A DNA stretch of 64,000 nucleotides from an uncultured Clostridia bacterium (lineage in GTDB: Bacteria; Bacillota; Clostridia; Peptostreptococcales; Anaerovoracaceae), in the NCBI GenBank assembly GCA_937900415.1, contig CALCEY010000012.1, forward strand, positions 140,640 to 204,639, written 5' to 3'. The notes under the pieces were generated by a model. That model ran no database searches, had not been told where the DNA came from, and was given only the letters and a program-made list of their open reading frames with translations. The position numbers and the translations under genes are program-made. Shown piece after piece: positions 34,209-43,299 of the stretch (position 1 is its first letter; each line of letters begins with the position of its first letter).

Positions 34209-34655
34209 TTATTCCGCTTCCACCACGACCTTGAGCTGCGCTGTAACCTCAGGATACAGTTTTACATCTACGGAGACCTCTCCGATTTGCTTTATCGTGG
34301 AGCTCAGCTGAATTTTCTTTTTATCCAATTCTATGCCATGCTGTGCTTTAAGAGCCTCTGCAATGTCTTTTGAGGTTATAGACCCGAAAATTTTTCCGCT
34401 GTCGCCTACCTTAGTTTTTATCCTCACCGAAAGCTTGTTCAGCTCATCGGCTCTGACCTGTGCGTCGGCTTTTTCCTCTGCCTTTTTCTTGGCGGCTATG
34501 GCTTTCTGCTTTTCCAGACTTCTTACGTTTCCTTCTGTGGCTTCCTTGGCATATCCCTTTGGCAGCAGCATGTTTCTGGCATACCCGTCGCTGACCTTTA
34601 CCACATCTCCGGCTTTGCCGGTTCCTTTTACATCTTTATTTAATATAACTATCAT
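34209..34655 (-). CDS. rplI: 50S ribosomal protein L9
   Basis: 148 residues, standard length. The N-terminal MIVILNKDVKGTGKAGDVVKV block and GYARNMLLPKGYA are L9 signatures, followed by the linker helix and C-terminal domain. Its start overlaps the gdpP stop (ATGA), showing translational coupling. Confidence 0.97.
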   Translation of the reverse strand: MIVILNKDVKGTGKAGDVVKVSDGYARNMLLPKGYAKEATEGNVRSLEKQKAIAAKKKAEEKADAQVRADELNKLSVRIKTKVGDSGKIFGSITSKDIAEALKAQHGIELDKKKIQLSSTIKQIGEVSVDVKLYPEVTAQLKVVVEAE

Positions 34656-36409
34656 TGTCTAACCTCCATTATTTCAAGAACTTTTCTTATTACTTCTCCC
34701 GGCGTTATATCAACCTGCGCGGCGGCCGTCGTAAGATGTCCACCTCCGTTGAATTTTTCCATAACGGTCTGCACGTTTACCTCGCCTAAAGACCTGGCGC
34801 TTATTACGGTACGGCCTTCTCCGTTCACACCGGCGACAAAGCTGGCTTTTACTCCTCTTACATTCAGAAGCTGATCCGCTACCTGAGCGCAGATTACCTG
34901 CTCGTCGGGATGACTTTTCCCGCATACGGAAACCACTACCCCTTCTTCGTAAAAGTGTGCTTCTGCTAAAGCTCTCGCTCTTATAGAAAAACTTTCCATC
35001 TCCTCCTGGAAGAATCTCCTTACCTCGGTAGGATCTGCGCCTTGTCTCCTGAGCCAAGCTGCCGCTTCAAATGTTCTGACTCCGGCTTTAACGGTAAATC
35101 CGTTGGTGTCTATGGTCATTCCTGCGAGCAATGCTTCTGCTTCTAATTTAATCAGAGCTTTTTTACTTATCATATACTGAAGAATCTCTGTTACGAGCTC
35201 GCAAGTTGATGAAGCATATGATTCCATATATGCCAGCACGGGATTTTCAATAAAGTCTTCAACTCTACGGTGATGGTCTATAACCACCACCCTTTCGCAT
35301 ATGTCAAGAAGCTCCGGGCACTCCACCATGCTTGGCCTGTGCGTATCCAGCACTATCATAAGGCTGTCCTTGTCCGCAAGGGCTTTTGCTTTTTCACTGT
35401 TTATAAATCTGTACTCGTCGCTGTCTCTTGCTTGTTTGAATATAACTTGAAGCGCGTCCTTATAGTTATCTATAACTATATACGGCTCTACTTCGCGCAA
35501 TGAGCACAACCGGGCAATTCCGAGAGCTGCTCCGAAGCAGTCCATATCCGGATTTTTATGCCCCATTATGAAAATTTTCTTCGACTGGTCTATGAGCTGC
35601 TTTAAAGCATGGCCTACTATTCTTGATTTTCCTTTATTTCTCTTTTCTACCGTCTGAAGCGTACCGCCGAAATATTCTATCCTTCTGTTTTGCTTTACTA
35701 CGGCCTGATCTCCGCCTCTTCCCAAGGCCAAATCCAAGGCTGCATCGGCATATTCTTCCGTTTCATGCGGATTTTTTCCTCCTGCCCCGACGCCTATGCT
35801 GAGGCTGGCCGGAAAATCTGCTCCTGTTTCTAAATCTCTGACTTCGTCGAGAATATTAAATTTTAACTCTATAATTCTATCCAGAAAATGCTGCTCAAAA
35901 GCCACAAGATAAATATTATTATCCATTTCGTTGACGCTGGCATTGGCTCTTCCTGCCCATTTTCTTATTATATTGTCTATGGCATTGGTCAGAGACTGTC
36001 TTTCCTGGGCGGTCATATCCGCTATCAGCTCATCATAATTGTCTACCTGTATTTTTGCGAGACACATTCTTTCTTCATTGTATCTTTCCTTCAATTCCTC
36101 GAAAGCTGTGACGTCGTTAAAGAGCACGGCAAGCAATTCCTCTCCGTTTTCATTTATCTTGTGAGGAACCATTTTGAATATTTTTTGATTTCTCTTAATG
36201 ACAGGATACTGAGCGCTTTCGGCCGCCTCATATAAATCAACGGCTTTAATTCCCGTCAGCGTAAATATATCGCTGTCTACTATTTCATCATATATAAAAA
36301 CTTCATTTATCCTATCGCTTGCACTTAAAACTTTGCCCTGCTGGTTAATCATGCAAATGGGCAAGGGAACATAAGACGATATTACTTTTTCACTTGACAA
36401 TACTGCCAT
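34652..36409 (-). CDS. gdpP: GdpP-like cyclic-di-AMP phosphodiesterase lacking membrane helices
   Basis: 585 residues. A PAS-like domain (about 5-100), a degenerate GGDEF domain (about 110-240) and a DHH-DHHA1 phosphodiesterase are present, with HKNPDMDC, VVIDHHRR, DTNGF and the C-terminal GGGH motif intact. GdpP proteins of about 650 residues normally start with two membrane helices; here the gene begins directly with the PAS part (GGAGAG before the ATG), so the enzyme should be soluble. It degrades c-di-AMP and so controls osmotic and wall balance. It shares an overlap with rplI. Confidence 0.9.
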   Translation of the reverse strand: MAVLSSEKVISSYVPLPICMINQQGKVLSASDRINEVFIYDEIVDSDIFTLTGIKAVDLYEAAESAQYPVIKRNQKIFKMVPHKINENGEELLAVLFNDVTAFEELKERYNEERMCLAKIQVDNYDELIADMTAQERQSLTNAIDNIIRKWAGRANASVNEMDNNIYLVAFEQHFLDRIIELKFNILDEVRDLETGADFPASLSIGVGAGGKNPHETEEYADAALDLALGRGGDQAVVKQNRRIEYFGGTLQTVEKRNKGKSRIVGHALKQLIDQSKKIFIMGHKNPDMDCFGAALGIARLCSLREVEPYIVIDNYKDALQVIFKQARDSDEYRFINSEKAKALADKDSLMIVLDTHRPSMVECPELLDICERVVVIDHHRRVEDFIENPVLAYMESYASSTCELVTEILQYMISKKALIKLEAEALLAGMTIDTNGFTVKAGVRTFEAAAWLRRQGADPTEVRRFFQEEMESFSIRARALAEAHFYEEGVVVSVCGKSHPDEQVICAQVADQLLNVRGVKASFVAGVNGEGRTVISARSLGEVNVQTVMEKFNGGGHLTTAAAQVDITPGEVIRKVLEIMEVRQ

Positions 36410-36562
36410 AATACTCTCCGTTCTTCAGGTAGGCGAATATACATATAAATATTTTACCATCGCCCTGCCTTAGTTAAGTGTTGTTTTTGTGATAATATAA
36501 AGTCCCGCTTAGGTGTTCCGAAGCCTGCGGCTCTTTTCGCAGCATGGCAAAAATTTCTTCCC

Positions 36563-36927
36563 TGCAGCGAGTTATTTTAATTCCTTGAAAACAAAGCGGC
36601 GAGCCGTCGTTCCGCCTGCTCCTTGCGGGAAACAACGATTTTGTAATGATTCCGAGCAAATTTTTTGCTCTAAACATTATCTAACGTCTTGCGTAGCTTT
36701 TTACGCTGTTAATATCTGTCATTACAAAAGCTTTGTTTTTTCAGCAAGGACAGTATGCGAAGCAGGTAAAGGCGCGCATGTTTTTAAGCAAGTAATTAAA
36801 ATCTGTCTGAGCCGTCGCCGAAAGTCTTTTTGTCCTGAGTGCAGCGAGTTATTTTAATTCCTTGAAAACAAAGCGGCGAGCCGTCGTTCCGCCTGCTCCT
36901 TGCGGGAAACAACGATTTTGTAATGAT
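36563..36927. repeat. Two perfect 88-bp direct repeats
   Basis: An identical 88-base sequence lies at 36563-36650 and 36840-36927, beginning TGCAGCGAGTTATTTTAATT and ending CGATTTTGTAATGAT. The 189 bases between them contain T-rich hairpin-like pieces but no gene. The whole 36410-36978 stretch has no convincing protein-coding ORF on either strand. Perfect identity in non-coding DNA suggests recent duplication or a dispersed element. Confidence 0.9.
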
Positions 36928-36978
36928 ATATTATACCACATTTCCCCCGTCTTTTCATCTACAAGATATAGTGTGTTT

Positions 36979-37512
36979 CTAAAGCCGTTTCAACCTGCCG
37001 CCACATTTTCCGCACCTATATCTGCCGGGGTTTTTAATCAGCGGGCACATTCTCCTACGATAATATTTCTGTCCGCACCCTTTGCATATTACTGTATATT
37101 TGATTCTCTCAACTTTTTTAGTTTCAGAAATTCCGAATTCTTCAAGCTTTATCGTTCTCTTTATATGATACCCCAAAAGCTTCTCTGTCTTTTGTCCATA
37201 TTCTTTCCATTTTTTACCATGATTGAAGCTGCCGGGACAAGTATGTAAAAGTTCATGCGCTATTATGCACGATAATTGAAAATCATTGCAAGCAAGAACT
37301 TTAGCCGAAATTTCTATTGAAAAGGCTTCTCTGCCGCAAGAATCTGTTTTACGCAGACAAGCCCCCAGTCTCTTTCTTGTCTTATTATTGATGAAAATTT
37401 TATCTATATTATCTGAAACAGGGATTCCTATGTTTTTCATCTCCCCGGATATTTTCTCCGCCAGATTGTATACTCGTTCATCTGTCATACGCTGATTTTT
37501 CTCTCTTTTCAA
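36979..37512 (-). CDS. SprT-like zinc metallopeptidase-domain protein
   Basis: 177 residues. The zinc-peptidase motif H-E-L-L-H lies at about residues 89-93 (IIAHELLHTCPG) with a further His in FNHGKKW. A C-terminal zinc ribbon has two CxxC pairs (CKGCGQ and CGKCGG). This arrangement is that of SprT/Spartan-like proteins, which in eukaryotes cut DNA-protein cross-links; the bacterial role is not settled. It lies directly beside the repeats and behind the terminator of the DUF1294 gene. Confidence 0.82.
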   Translation of the reverse strand: MKREKNQRMTDERVYNLAEKISGEMKNIGIPVSDNIDKIFINNKTRKRLGACLRKTDSCGREAFSIEISAKVLACNDFQLSCIIAHELLHTCPGSFNHGKKWKEYGQKTEKLLGYHIKRTIKLEEFGISETKKVERIKYTVICKGCGQKYYRRRMCPLIKNPGRYRCGKCGGRLKRL

Positions 37513-37521
37513 AGCTTTTTT

Positions 37522-37550
37522 AAAAGATAAACCCCTTTTAAAGGGGTTTT
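37522..37550 (-). terminator. Terminator of the parA-parB-DUF1294 transcript
   Basis: AAACCCCTTT pairs with AAAGGGGTTT; on the minus strand the hairpin is followed by ATCTTTTAAAAAAG. It starts 16 bases after the DUF1294 stop. Confidence 0.75.
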
Positions 37551-37565
37551 ATAAATGCCGTTCAA

Positions 37566-37847
37566 TTAAATTATGTTGAAATGTACCAGCCCATATATAA
37601 CTGCCGCGTTAACTATAAGAGCTACCGGCAGGCCTACCTTAAATGTAACCTTTCTCGTCTTATGATTAAATGCCATTGCGCCTGCGCCTATCCCTATAGC
37701 TCCCATTATGAAGGCGCTGATGAGAAGCGTTTTTTCGCTTATTCTTCTTTCATCCTTTATGGCTCTGCGCTTGTCCAATCCCATCATTATAAACGCTATG
37801 GAATTCCATATGACCATCAGCAATATTAAAAGTTTCATGTGAAACAT
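37566..37847 (-). CDS. DUF1294 membrane protein
   Basis: 93 residues with three hydrophobic helices. The WNSIAFIMMGLDKRRA segment and the RISEKTLLISAFIMGAIGIGAGA stretch are typical of DUF1294. Function is unknown. The gene starts inside a parS-like palindrome (37831-37846) and only six bases after parB, so it is the last gene of the partition operon. The start could be the second Met (residue 4). Confidence 0.82.
   Translation of the reverse strand: MFHMKLLILLMVIWNSIAFIMMGLDKRRAIKDERRISEKTLLISAFIMGAIGIGAGAMAFNHKTRKVTFKVGLPVALIVNAAVIYGLVHFNII
37831..37846. promoter_or_regulatory. Degenerate parS-like site
   Basis: AGTTTCATGTGAAACA differs from the parS consensus TGTTTCACGTGAAACA at two of 16 positions. 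It overlaps the start codon region of the DUF1294 gene, just past parB. Confidence 0.55.
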
Positions 37848-37853
37848 CCTTTC

Positions 37854-38777
37854 TCATCCCAAAGATTTCAACAATTCTATCAACCTTTCCAGCTCATCTC
37901 CAGAATAAAAGTTTATTTCTATTTTCCCTTTGTTAGCATTTCCATTTATACAAACTTTAGTTCCTATAGCTGCTTTGAGTTCCTCTTCTACTCTGGCGAC
38001 GTCAGGATTTTTTCTTTTCTTCAGCGGAGTTTTCTTTTTACCCACTCCCTCTGATGAAACAAGCTTTTCCGTTTCACGAACAGATAAATTTTCTTCGATT
38101 ATTTTCTTCCAGAGTCTTTCTCTTTTTTCTTCATCGTAAACAGTTACCAGGGCTCTCCCGTGCCCTGCTGTAAAGGTTCCGTCTGAAATGCTTTCCTTTA
38201 TATATTCAGGCAATTTGAGAAGTCTCATTGAATTGGTTATATAAGGACGGCTCTTTCCTACGCTTTTAGAAATCTGCTCCTGAGTCATTCCAAAGGTTTC
38301 TGTCATCTGATAAAGACCTTCTGCTTCTTCTATCGGGTTGAGATCCTCTCTCTGCATATTTTCTATTATCGCTATGAGCATATTCTGCTCATCATCAAGT
38401 TCCCGAACAAGGCACGGAACCATGCTAAGTTCCGCTTTCATAGCCGCACGCCACCTGCGTTCTCCGGCTACAATTTCATATCCCATTTTATGTTTTCTTA
38501 CCACTATGGGCTGAATAATACCGTGTTCTTTTATGGATGCTGCCAACTCTTCTATTTTTTCTTCGTTAAAGGTTTTTCTCGGCTGATTGACGTTGGGCAT
38601 TATATCATGTATTTTTATATATTTTACTGCGTCGCCTTCATTAGCCACATTTTCTCTTTTATTCCCTGCTTTAACCGTTTTTTCTGCCGCATCTTCGACA
38701 GAAGGCTCCTTAACAGGCACATCTGCAAAGAGGGCGTCCAAGCCTCTTCCGAGTCCTCCTTTTTTTGCTGCAGACAT
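37854..38777 (-). CDS. parB: Chromosome-partitioning protein ParB (Spo0J)
   Basis: 307 residues from the ATG at 38777, which has GGAGGAGG upstream; this choice fits the conserved KGGLGRGLDALF N-terminus. The CTP-binding N-terminal domain has QPRKTF and VAGERRWRA (GERRxRA motif). The central helix-turn-helix is TQEQISKSVGKSRPYITN. It binds parS and slides as a CTP clamp. Its ribosome site lies within the 3' end of parA. Confidence 0.95.
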   Translation of the reverse strand: MSAAKKGGLGRGLDALFADVPVKEPSVEDAAEKTVKAGNKRENVANEGDAVKYIKIHDIMPNVNQPRKTFNEEKIEELAASIKEHGIIQPIVVRKHKMGYEIVAGERRWRAAMKAELSMVPCLVRELDDEQNMLIAIIENMQREDLNPIEEAEGLYQMTETFGMTQEQISKSVGKSRPYITNSMRLLKLPEYIKESISDGTFTAGHGRALVTVYDEEKRERLWKKIIEENLSVRETEKLVSSEGVGKKKTPLKKRKNPDVARVEEELKAAIGTKVCINGNANKGKIEINFYSGDELERLIELLKSLG

Positions 38778-38778
38778 A

Positions 38779-39549
38779 TTATTCCTCCTCCAATTCAAGA
38801 AATTCTTCAGCAAACTCAGTGTATGCTTCCGCTCCTCTTGACTTAGGGTCGTATTCCGTTATAGGCAAACCGAAGCTGGGAGCCTCCGCAAGCCTTACAT
38901 TTCTCGGAATTACCGTAGAATATACCTTGCCCCCGAAATATTTTTTTACTTCCTGTACAACTTGTGCCGAAAGGTTGGTTCTTCCGTCAAACATGCTGAG
39001 GATTACTCCCTGTACTTTAAGTGAAGGGTTTAGGCTCTTTCTCACCAATTCTATCGTACTTACCAGCTGGCTTACTCCTTCTAAAGCATAAAACTCACAT
39101 TGAATCGGTATGAGCACGCTGTCAACAGCCGCCAGTGAATTTATAGTCAGAAGTCCAAGAGAAGGAGGGCAATCTATAAAAATATAGTCGTAGTTGTCTC
39201 TTATCTTATCGAGTCCGTTTTTTAACGCCTTTTCTCTGCCTTCTATCTGAACCAGCTCAACCTCAGCACCAGCCAAATCAACGCTTGCCGGTATCAGGTC
39301 GAGATTGTCAACGGAAGTATTTATTATTGCTTCTTCAGGGTTAAACTCATCGTCCACTAAAATATTATAAACCGTTTTTTCCAGCGTTTTTTTTGATACT
39401 CCTATCCCACTTGTAGTGTTTCCCTGCGGATCAATATCGAGTATGAGTACTTTCTTGCCCTTAAGAGCAAGACAGGCCGCCAGATTTATATTGGTAGTCG
39501 TCTTTCCGACACCGCCCTTCTGATTGAATATCGCTATTGCCTTTCCCAA
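38779..39549 (-). CDS. parA: Chromosome-partitioning ATPase ParA (Soj)
   Basis: 256 residues. The deviant Walker A KGGVGKTT is at about 11-18, with LDIDPQGN and FIDCPPSLG. It starts with TTG at 39549, supported by GTAGGAGGAG upstream. It acts with ParB in origin segregation and in regulation of DnaA. Confidence 0.95.
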   Translation of the reverse strand: MGKAIAIFNQKGGVGKTTTNINLAACLALKGKKVLILDIDPQGNTTSGIGVSKKTLEKTVYNILVDDEFNPEEAIINTSVDNLDLIPASVDLAGAEVELVQIEGREKALKNGLDKIRDNYDYIFIDCPPSLGLLTINSLAAVDSVLIPIQCEFYALEGVSQLVSTIELVRKSLNPSLKVQGVILSMFDGRTNLSAQVVQEVKKYFGGKVYSTVIPRNVRLAEAPSFGLPITEYDPKSRGAEAYTEFAEEFLELEEE

Positions 39550-39700
39550 AATAACTCCTCCTACTTTTTCTATGGTGTTATTATATAATATTTTCCGTGA
39601 TATTTCTATATTAAATCTGTAAAAAAATCAACATTTCACTTTCAATCAGTGTGAAATCTCCGATGAAACATACAGGCGCAGCCACAATATGAAAAATAGA

Positions 39701-39716
39701 TGTTTCACGTGAAACA
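39701..39716. promoter_or_regulatory. Perfect parS site overlapping the noc stop codon
   Basis: TGTTTCACGTGAAACA is the exact 16-bp palindromic consensus bound by ParB in Firmicutes. The noc reading frame ends inside it: Cys-Phe-Thr and the TGA stop are all encoded by the palindrome. It lies between noc and parA, about 8.7 kb from dnaA. Confidence 0.93.
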
Positions 39717-40541
39717 TCTATCGTTCTTCGGGAGAATTATTTTCACTTCCATAAAATCACCTTTGTCCTCTTGTACTATTTTGGCATTTTCTTCCATTTC
39801 TTTTATCTGGTTAAAAGTTTTCCTTATGGTGTTAAGATATATTTTATAGCTTATATAATTGATTTTTCTCCTTTTTCTCAACGCGGCCTCTTTCTTTTCC
39901 ATCACGTCGTCTATAAGTTTTTCTGTCTGTTTTACATTCAAATTATTGCTGATAACCCTCTGCATAACCTGACTTCTGTCATCATCGTCCCTCAGCTTAA
40001 GCAACGCTCTTGCGTGCCTTTCGGTCAATCTGTTCAATATAAGCTGTTCTTGAATTTTATCAGGCAAGGAAAGAATCCTTATCTTGTTGGAAATAGTGGA
40101 TTGCCGTTTATTTACTTTTTCTGCGATTTCTCCTTGCGTAAGCTCAAAATCCTCCATCAGCTTTTTATAGGCCCTGGCCTCCTCAAGAAAATTCAGATCT
40201 TCTCTCTGAACGTTCTCCACTAAGGCTATGAGCGAGGCCTCCTTTGTTTCCATATCTCTTATTATGGCCGGAATCTTTGAAAGCCCCGCCAACTGCGCCG
40301 CCCTGTAACGCCTTTCCCCTGCAATTATGGTATATTTTTCTTTTTCATTTTTCAATATTATAGGCTGAAGAACTCCATATTCCTTTATCGAACCTGTAAG
40401 CTCCTCCATCCCTTCATCATCGAAAACCTTCCTCGGCTGCTCCGGATTAGCTTCAATCCTTTCTAAAGGAACCATGATAACCTGAGGTTCTCTCGTCTGC
40501 TCGCCTATGAAATTAAGAATACCCCTTTTCCTTCTTTCCAT
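39705..40541 (-). CDS. noc: Noc-like ParB-family nucleoid occlusion protein
   Basis: 278 residues, the size of Noc. The ParB-type N-terminal domain has NPEQPRKVF and IAGERRYRAAQ, and the helix-turn-helix LTQGEIAEKVNKRQSTISNKI follows. Position between rsmG and parA is that of noc in Bacillus. Noc keeps the division septum off the chromosome. The N-terminus RKRGILNFIGEQ resembles the amphipathic membrane-targeting helix region of Noc. It has its own promoter region, since a terminator separates it from rsmG. Confidence 0.88.
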   Translation of the reverse strand: MERRKRGILNFIGEQTREPQVIMVPLERIEANPEQPRKVFDDEGMEELTGSIKEYGVLQPIILKNEKEKYTIIAGERRYRAAQLAGLSKIPAIIRDMETKEASLIALVENVQREDLNFLEEARAYKKLMEDFELTQGEIAEKVNKRQSTISNKIRILSLPDKIQEQLILNRLTERHARALLKLRDDDDRSQVMQRVISNNLNVKQTEKLIDDVMEKKEAALRKRRKINYISYKIYLNTIRKTFNQIKEMEENAKIVQEDKGDFMEVKIILPKNDRCFT

Positions 40542-40611
40542 ATGTATGTTTACCTCCTAACGTCCTTGGGAAAATAATAACATTTCCCGGAGGCAATATG
40601 AAAAAAAAAAT

Positions 40612-40646
40612 AAACGAAAAATCCCTAAAAAAAGTTATTTTAGGGG
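40612..40646 (-). terminator. Terminator overlapping the rsmG stop
   Basis: On the minus strand CCCTAAAA pairs with TTTTAGGG (40638-40645 and 40623-40630), followed by ATTTTTCG and another T-rich run. The upper arm lies inside the last codons of rsmG. Confidence 0.75.
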
Positions 40647-41345
40647 TTCTTTCGTCGGTATGCCCGCTTTTCTCGGATATTTCGACGGTGTTTTTCCGTC
40701 TTTTTTAATTATGAGCATCTTATGGTTCTTTGCTTCATTTCCTATGAAAACGTCCTTCGACTTACATTCTGAAGCTCCTAAAATTTTCATTGCTCTTTTC
40801 GCATCAGCTATTTCATTTTCTGCATCTGCACCTTTATACGCGACCATGTAACCGCCTGTTTTTACAAATGGAAGGCAATATTCAGCAAGAACGCTGAGAT
40901 TGGCAACGGCCCGCGAAACGCACATGTCATATTTTTCCCTGTGCTCAAAGCTTCCGGCTAAATCTTCCGCTCTCCCATGAACTGTTCTGACATTGACAAC
41001 TCCGATGCTTTCACACAGCTCTTTAACTATTTTAAGTCTCTTATTGAGAGAGTCGACCAGTACAAATTCTTTATCGGGAGACAGTATTGCAAGAGGAACG
41101 CCGGGAAAGCCGGCTCCTGTTCCCACATCAATTAAAAGCTCAGCCTTTCTGTATTCAGGCAAAACGCAGCATGCAACTGAATCGACAAAATGCTTTAACG
41201 TAAACTCTTCCGGTTCTTTTATGGCTGTAAGATTGACAAACTCGTTCATTTGCAGTATTCCGCTTCGGTAAGCGGCGAACCTGTCTATAGTTTTTCCATC
41301 ATATTCTATACGGTTTTTTTCGAGATAATCTATGAGCTTCTGCAT
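40635..41345 (-). CDS. rsmG: 16S rRNA (guanine-N7) methyltransferase
   Basis: 236 residues. SAM-binding LLIDVGTGAGFPGVPLAIL is at about 71-89 and VSRAVANLSVLAEYCLPF is the other family hallmark. RsmG methylates G527 in 16S rRNA. It directly abuts mnmG (one shared base), the mnmE-mnmG-rsmG order being universal in Firmicutes. Confidence 0.96.
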   Translation of the reverse strand: MQKLIDYLEKNRIEYDGKTIDRFAAYRSGILQMNEFVNLTAIKEPEEFTLKHFVDSVACCVLPEYRKAELLIDVGTGAGFPGVPLAILSPDKEFVLVDSLNKRLKIVKELCESIGVVNVRTVHGRAEDLAGSFEHREKYDMCVSRAVANLSVLAEYCLPFVKTGGYMVAYKGADAENEIADAKRAMKILGASECKSKDVFIGNEAKNHKMLIIKKDGKTPSKYPRKAGIPTKEPLK

Positions 41346-43225
41346 TATTTCCCTCTTTTCTTTTTTTCAAGATATATCAAAAGTACATTTATATCTGCCG
41401 GAGAGACTCCTGAAATTCTTGAGGCCTGGCCTACAGACTCAGGTCTGATCTGAGCCAGTTTTTGAGCTGCTTCGATACGCAAACCTTCTATTTCACCGTA
41501 CTCGATATCCGCAGGTAAAAGCTTGTCCTCCAGCTTTCTGAATCTCTCTATCTGCGCCAGCTGTTTGCTGATATAGCCTTCATATTTTATTTGTACCTCC
41601 AGCTGAGTTATCTCGTGATATGAAAGGCGAGGTCTTGTATCATCGTCGATTTCCGCCAGACTTTCATAAGTTATCTGAGGCCTCTTTAAAAGCTCAGCCA
41701 TTGAAATTCTTCCCTGAACGGGAGACGTTCCGCATTTTTCCATAAATGAGTTGACCTGAACAGGCGTAAAGAACTTTTCTTCCAGTCTCTTTGCCTCTCT
41801 GTTCACGCGTTCTTTTTTTGCAAGATAACGTCTATACCTTTCTTCAGAGGCCAATCCTACGGCATATCCCTTCTCCGTCAAACGCAAATCTGCGTTGTCC
41901 TGCCTCAGAACCAACCTATATTCCGCTCTGGACGTCATTATTCTGTAAGGCTCATTAGTACCTTTAGTCACTAAATCGTCGATTAGAACGCCAATATAAG
42001 CCTCGTTTCTTCCCAGAACCAGAGATTTTTTGCCGGAAATCTTCAAAACAGCATTTATTCCTGCCATAAGCCCCTGCGCTGCAGCCTCCTCATATCCCGA
42101 GCTTCCGTTAAACTGTCCTGCGCAGAAGAGATTTTCTATAAGCCGGCTTTCAAGGCTAAGCGTCAAATCCTGCGGATCTATGCAATCGTACTCTATCGCA
42201 TAAGCCGGTCTTACTATCCTGATATTTTCAAGTCCCGATATCGTTGAATAGAACGCCTGCTGCACATCCTCAGGCAGACTTGAGGACATCCCCTGTATGT
42301 ACATCTCATCGGTATCAAGTCCCTCCGGTTCTATAAAGAGCTGGTGTCTCTCTTTGTCCTTAAATCTGTTTATCTTGTCCTCTATTGAAGGACAGTATCT
42401 CGGTCCTATACCTTCTATCTGTCCGCCGAACAACGCCGAACGGTGAAAATTATCCCTTATCACCTTATGGGTTTCTTCATTTGTGTACGTAAGCCAGCAG
42501 GATACTTTGTTTTCTCCCACTTCATCGTTCAGAAAAGAAAATGGAACAGTCTTTTCATCACCTTTCTGCTCAGTCATTTTAGAATAGTCTAGGCTGGCTC
42601 CGAGACATCTTGCAGGAGTTCCCGTTTTAAAACGGCGCAGCTTCATTCCATGTTTTTTAAGGTTTGAAGCAAGCTCATTTGAAGGAGCCAATCCGTTAGG
42701 CCCGCTTTCAAATACGCTGCTTCCGATAAAAATTTTTCCGGCGAGGAACGTTCCCGTAGCCAAAATTACCGCTTTAGCTTTATAGCACGTAAAAGTTTTT
42801 GTTATTACGCCGCAAACTTTTCCATCCTCCATCAATATGTCTGTAACCTCTCCCTGCTTCATGTCGAGGCCGGGAGTCTGCTCTATAGTTTTTTTCATCT
42901 CCAAATGATAACGGTTCTTGTCCGCCTGCGCTCTTAACGAATGAACAGCAGGGCCTTTGGCCGTATTGAGCATTTTGCTCTGCAAAAACGTCTTATCAAT
43001 ATTAATTCCCATCTCTCCGCCGAGAGCGTCTATCTCTCTGACAAGGTGTCCTTTGCCTGTTCCTCCTATGGAAGGATTGCAGGGCATCATTGCGATAGCT
43101 TCAAGATTCATAGAAAACATTAAAGTCTTTTTTCCCATTCTCGCCGCAGCTAAAGCAGCTTCGCAGCCTGCATGTCCTGCACCCACCACTATTATGTCAT
43201 ATTCTCCCATCAATATGTATTCCAC
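41345..43225 (-). CDS. mnmG: tRNA uridine-34 modification enzyme MnmG (GidA)
   Basis: 626 residues, full length. FAD-binding VVGAGHAGCEAA is near the start and the AAAQGLMAGINA and PDLTYE-like C-terminal segments are present. It works with MnmE to install the carboxymethylaminomethyl group on wobble U34. The start is GTG at 43225 with AGAGGT upstream; an alternative ATG follows five codons later. Confidence 0.96.
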   Translation of the reverse strand: MEYILMGEYDIIVVGAGHAGCEAALAAARMGKKTLMFSMNLEAIAMMPCNPSIGGTGKGHLVREIDALGGEMGINIDKTFLQSKMLNTAKGPAVHSLRAQADKNRYHLEMKKTIEQTPGLDMKQGEVTDILMEDGKVCGVITKTFTCYKAKAVILATGTFLAGKIFIGSSVFESGPNGLAPSNELASNLKKHGMKLRRFKTGTPARCLGASLDYSKMTEQKGDEKTVPFSFLNDEVGENKVSCWLTYTNEETHKVIRDNFHRSALFGGQIEGIGPRYCPSIEDKINRFKDKERHQLFIEPEGLDTDEMYIQGMSSSLPEDVQQAFYSTISGLENIRIVRPAYAIEYDCIDPQDLTLSLESRLIENLFCAGQFNGSSGYEEAAAQGLMAGINAVLKISGKKSLVLGRNEAYIGVLIDDLVTKGTNEPYRIMTSRAEYRLVLRQDNADLRLTEKGYAVGLASEERYRRYLAKKERVNREAKRLEEKFFTPVQVNSFMEKCGTSPVQGRISMAELLKRPQITYESLAEIDDDTRPRLSYHEITQLEVQIKYEGYISKQLAQIERFRKLEDKLLPADIEYGEIEGLRIEAAQKLAQIRPESVGQASRISGVSPADINVLLIYLEKKKRGK

Positions 43226-43299
43226 TTTTTTACCTCTTTTTCATAGCCTGCAATCAAATTAAAGACCTTCTTATCGCTTTGCGTTTGTTGAGCAGCTTG

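Noticed and set aside
36474..37248. Several open frames through the 88-bp repeats
   Set aside because: They arise from the repeated DNA, have no ribosome sites and overlap the SprT-like gene on the other strand.
40599..40760. Plus-strand frame beginning MKKKINEK with a GGAGG before it
   Set aside because: It runs antisense through rsmG and its terminator; nothing suggests a real protein.
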